Below, in pieces: positions 6,094 to 7,111 of a DNA stretch of 7,111 bases. Both the position numbers and the translations under genes were made by a program. Source of the DNA: Allobrachymonas sp. (GTDB lineage Bacteria > Pseudomonadota > Gammaproteobacteria > Burkholderiales > Burkholderiaceae_C); contig JAUNUE010000037.1 of the NCBI GenBank assembly GCA_030538335.1, positions 4,622 to 11,732 of the forward strand. The letters run 5' to 3'. A model generated the notes under the pieces. The model did not search any database and was not told the origin of the DNA. It saw only the letters and a list, made by a program, of their open reading frames with translations. The first letter of the stretch is position 1. Each line of letters begins with the position of its first letter.

Positions 6094-6117
6094 AAAAAGG
6101 CATCAAAAACAAAAAAA
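6094..6117 (+). promoter_or_regulatory. Phased A-tracts upstream of the rplN promoter (possible UP element)
   Basis: Runs of A5 (6094-6098), A5 (6105-6109) and A7 (6111-6117) stand out in GC-rich DNA. The first two are spaced about one helical turn apart. They end about 12 bp before the -35 box, near where UP elements contact the RNA polymerase alpha subunits, and may also bend the DNA. Such elements are common at strong ribosomal promoters. The role here is inferred. Confidence 0.5.
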
Positions 6118-6129
6118 CAGCCTCGGGTG

Positions 6130-6158
6130 TTGACGCGAGAATATTTTCAGGTCATAAT
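6130..6158 (+). promoter_or_regulatory. Sigma70 promoter of the rplN operon
   Basis: TTGACG (6130-6135, five of six matches to TTGACA) is followed after exactly 17 bp by CATAAT (6153-6158, five of six matches to TATAAT). The predicted start is near 6165, giving a leader of about 130 nt before rplN. An A-rich stretch lies upstream. This is the strongest promoter signal in the window and explains how rplN can be expressed without the usual upstream ribosomal genes. Confidence 0.8.
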
Positions 6159-6164
6159 CCGGGG

Positions 6165-6297
6165 CTTCGTTCCCTTTGGGGAGCGTTTTCTGCCCAAACA
6201 TGCGCCGCAAATGGTTTGCGGAGTGCGTGACGGGCCCAAGACTGGTTTGTGGTTGCTCTTTGGGGTGGCTGCAGGTCCAAGTTGGGAATTTGCAAAA
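6165..6297 (+). promoter_or_regulatory. Structured 5' leader of the rplN mRNA
   Basis: Three possible stem-loops can be drawn by eye. The first pairs CGTTCCC (6168-6174) with GGGAGCG (6179-6185) around a 4-base loop and is followed by TTTT. The second is a perfect 7-bp stem, CCGCAAA/TTTGCGG (6205-6211 and 6215-6221), extendable by GCG/TGC with a bulge. The third pairs CCCAAGA (6235-6241) with TCTTTGGG (6257-6264) with one bulged T. The CCCAA at 6235-6239 could instead pair with TTGGG (6282-6286), which overlaps the weak ribosome-binding region GGGAA (6284-6288). The leader might therefore regulate translation of rplN, but no known leader family is recognised. The first hairpin with its short T-run is not a convincing terminator. 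Confidence 0.45.
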
Positions 6298-6666
6298 ATG
6301 ATCCAAACAGAATCTCGTCTCGAGGTTGCCGACAACACGGGTGCCAAATCCGTGCTGTGCATCAAGGTGCTGGGTGGTTCCAAGCGCCGTTATGCCAGTG
6401 TTGGCGACATCATCAAGGTCAGCGTCAAAGAGGCTGCGCCGCGTGGTCGCGTCAAAAAAGGCGAAATCTACAGCGCCGTCGTGGTGCGCACCGCCAAGGG
6501 CATCCGCCGTGGCGATGGCTCGCTGATCAAGTTCGACGGCAACGCCGCCGTGCTGCTCAATAACAAGCTGGAGCCGATCGGCACCCGCATCTTCGGCCCC
6601 GTGACGCGTGAACTGCGTACCGAGCGCTTCATGAAGATCGTGTCGCTGGCCCCTGAAGTGCTCTAA
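6298..6666 (+). CDS. rplN: 50S ribosomal protein L14
   Basis: L14 is a universal large-subunit protein that binds 23S rRNA near the 30S interface and contacts L19. The 122 residues (E. coli 123) are full length and collinear with the family. Landmarks are MIQTESRLEVADNTGAK at 1-17, VLGGSKRRYASVGDIIKVSVKEA, RGRVKKGEIYSAVVVRTAKG, the acidic/basic loop RRGDGSLIKFDGNAAVLLN, and GTRIFGPVTRELR near the C-terminus. The start at 6298 gives the canonical N-terminus. Its ribosome-binding site is weak (GGGAA, 9 nt upstream). The frame is open further upstream, but that extension runs through the promoter and leader. rplX follows after 11 bases. In most bacteria rpsQ lies just before; here the divergent hemC does. 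Confidence 0.98.
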   Translation: MIQTESRLEVADNTGAKSVLCIKVLGGSKRRYASVGDIIKVSVKEAAPRGRVKKGEIYSAVVVRTAKGIRRGDGSLIKFDGNAAVLLNNKLEPIGTRIFGPVTRELRTERFMKIVSLAPEVL

Positions 6667-6670
6667 GGAG
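6665..6670 (+). promoter_or_regulatory. Shine-Dalgarno of rplX overlapping the rplN stop
   Basis: AAGGAG begins inside the rplN TAA and lies 7 nt before the rplX ATG, a near-ideal site. It contrasts with the weak sites of rplN and hemC and fixes the rplX start. Confidence 0.85.
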
Positions 6671-6677
6671 TGCCTGA

Positions 6678-6998
6678 ATGAACAAAATCCGCAAGGGCGA
6701 CCAGGTGATAGTCATCGCCGGTCGCGACAAGGGTAAGCGTGGCGTGGTTGCGCTGCGCAAGGATGAGTCCCGTCTGGTGGTTGATGGCATCAACATGGTC
6801 AAGAAGCATGTCAAGCCCAACCCCATGGTGGGTGTGGAGGGGGGTATTGTCGAGAAGGCCATGCCCATCCACCAGTCCAACGTGGCTATTTACAACGCGG
6901 CGACCGGCAAGGCCGACCGTGTCAGCATCAAGACCCTGGATGACGGCAAGCGTGTGCGTGTCTACAAGTCCAGTGGCGCAGAAATCAAGGTGGCATGA
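6678..6998 (+). CDS. rplX: 50S ribosomal protein L24
   Basis: L24 is an assembly-initiator protein that binds the 5' end of 23S rRNA and lies near the exit of the peptide tunnel. The 106 residues (E. coli 104) begin MNKIRKGDQVIVIAGRDKGK. Residues about 6-32 form the KOW motif typical of the family, with the invariant-type glycine in GRDKGKRG. HVKPNP and GIVEKAMPIHQSNVAIYN follow, both family hallmarks. The start has a strong Shine-Dalgarno. rplE starts 2 bases after the stop, so the pair is translationally coupled. Confidence 0.98.
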   Translation: MNKIRKGDQVIVIAGRDKGKRGVVALRKDESRLVVDGINMVKKHVKPNPMVGVEGGIVEKAMPIHQSNVAIYNAATGKADRVSIKTLDDGKRVRVYKSSGAEIKVA

Positions 6999-7000
6999 CC

Positions 7001-7111
7001 ATGGCACGTTTGCAACAACATTACCGTGAAAAAGTGGTGGCTGACCTCACCAAGCAATTCGGCTACAAGTCGCCGATGGAGGTGCCGCGCATCACCAAGA
7101 TCACGCTCAAC
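7001..7111 (+). CDS. rplE: 50S ribosomal protein L5, N-terminal 37 codons (partial)
   Basis: L5 binds 5S rRNA and joins the central protuberance of the 50S subunit. The visible part, beginning MARLQQHYREKVVADL and ending VPRITKITLN, matches the L5 N-terminus; the rest runs off the window. An in-frame ATG at 6995 overlaps the rplX stop. The ATG at 7001 gives the family-like MARL start and better spacing from AAGG (6987-6990), so I choose it. In E. coli the rplX-rplE junction is where S8 represses the spc operon. I see only an imperfect inverted repeat here (6990-6997 with 7000-7007), whose 2-base loop makes it doubtful. Confidence 0.96.
   Translation, partial: MARLQQHYREKVVADLTKQFGYKSPMEVPRITKITLN

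Noticed and set aside
6168..6189. Hairpin plus TTTT as an intrinsic terminator or attenuator
   Set aside because: The stem includes a G-T pair, the T-run is only four bases, and it would end transcription about 20 nt after initiation. More likely a 5'-end stabilising hairpin.
5959..6297. N-terminal extension of L14 to 235 codons
   Set aside because: It would run through the promoter and leader, and L14 is universally about 122 residues with the N-terminus seen at 6298.
6990..7007. Inverted repeat at the rplX-rplE junction as an S8 operator
   Set aside because: The arms carry a mismatch and the loop would be only two bases. The S8 consensus elements were not recognisable.
1..7111. CRISPR array, tRNA or rRNA genes, insertion-sequence ends
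   Set aside because: No regularly spaced repeats, no cloverleaf with a CCA/TTCG arm, and no transposase or terminal inverted repeats were found by eye.

Overview
The window looks like chromosomal DNA of a betaproteobacterium, most likely Burkholderiales close to Comamonadaceae. This is inferred from the GC-rich coding style, the hemC-hemD-hemX-hemY order and the L14/L24/L5 sequences. No database search was possible, so the placement is by recognition only.

Right part (6298-7111, + strand): the start of a spc-type ribosomal protein operon, rplN, rplX and the first 37 codons of rplE. A near-consensus sigma70 promoter (6130-6158) and a leader of about 130 nt with stem-loops precede rplN. The spacer between rplN and hemC (6017-6297) holds this promoter, phased A-tracts and a small palindrome. 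The expected upstream neighbour of rplN, rpsQ, is absent.

Middle (6016 down to 1730, - strand): a compact, overlapping hemC-hemD-hemX-hemY operon. HemC and HemD turn porphobilinogen into uroporphyrinogen III. HemX and HemY are membrane-anchored accessory proteins usually encoded with them.

Left part (1734 down to about 326, - strand): two integron-type gene cassettes with attC sites sit directly on the 3' end of hemY, in the same direction, and no integrase is visible. The attC core site GTTAGGC supplies the hemY stop codon. Cassette 1 encodes a small membrane protein that appears frameshifted. Cassette 2 encodes a 328-residue protein whose C-terminal part carries an R-N-x3-H motif of the HEPN RNase type, so it is a candidate defence or toxin-like effector. 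Next, on the same strand, comes the beginning of parC (274 to the window edge), which stops just before the quinolone-resistance region.

The most interesting part is this cluster of attC sites lacking an integrase (CALIN-like), wedged between housekeeping genes and carrying a possible HEPN effector. If the insertion is undone on paper, an in-frame hemY stop codon is restored.
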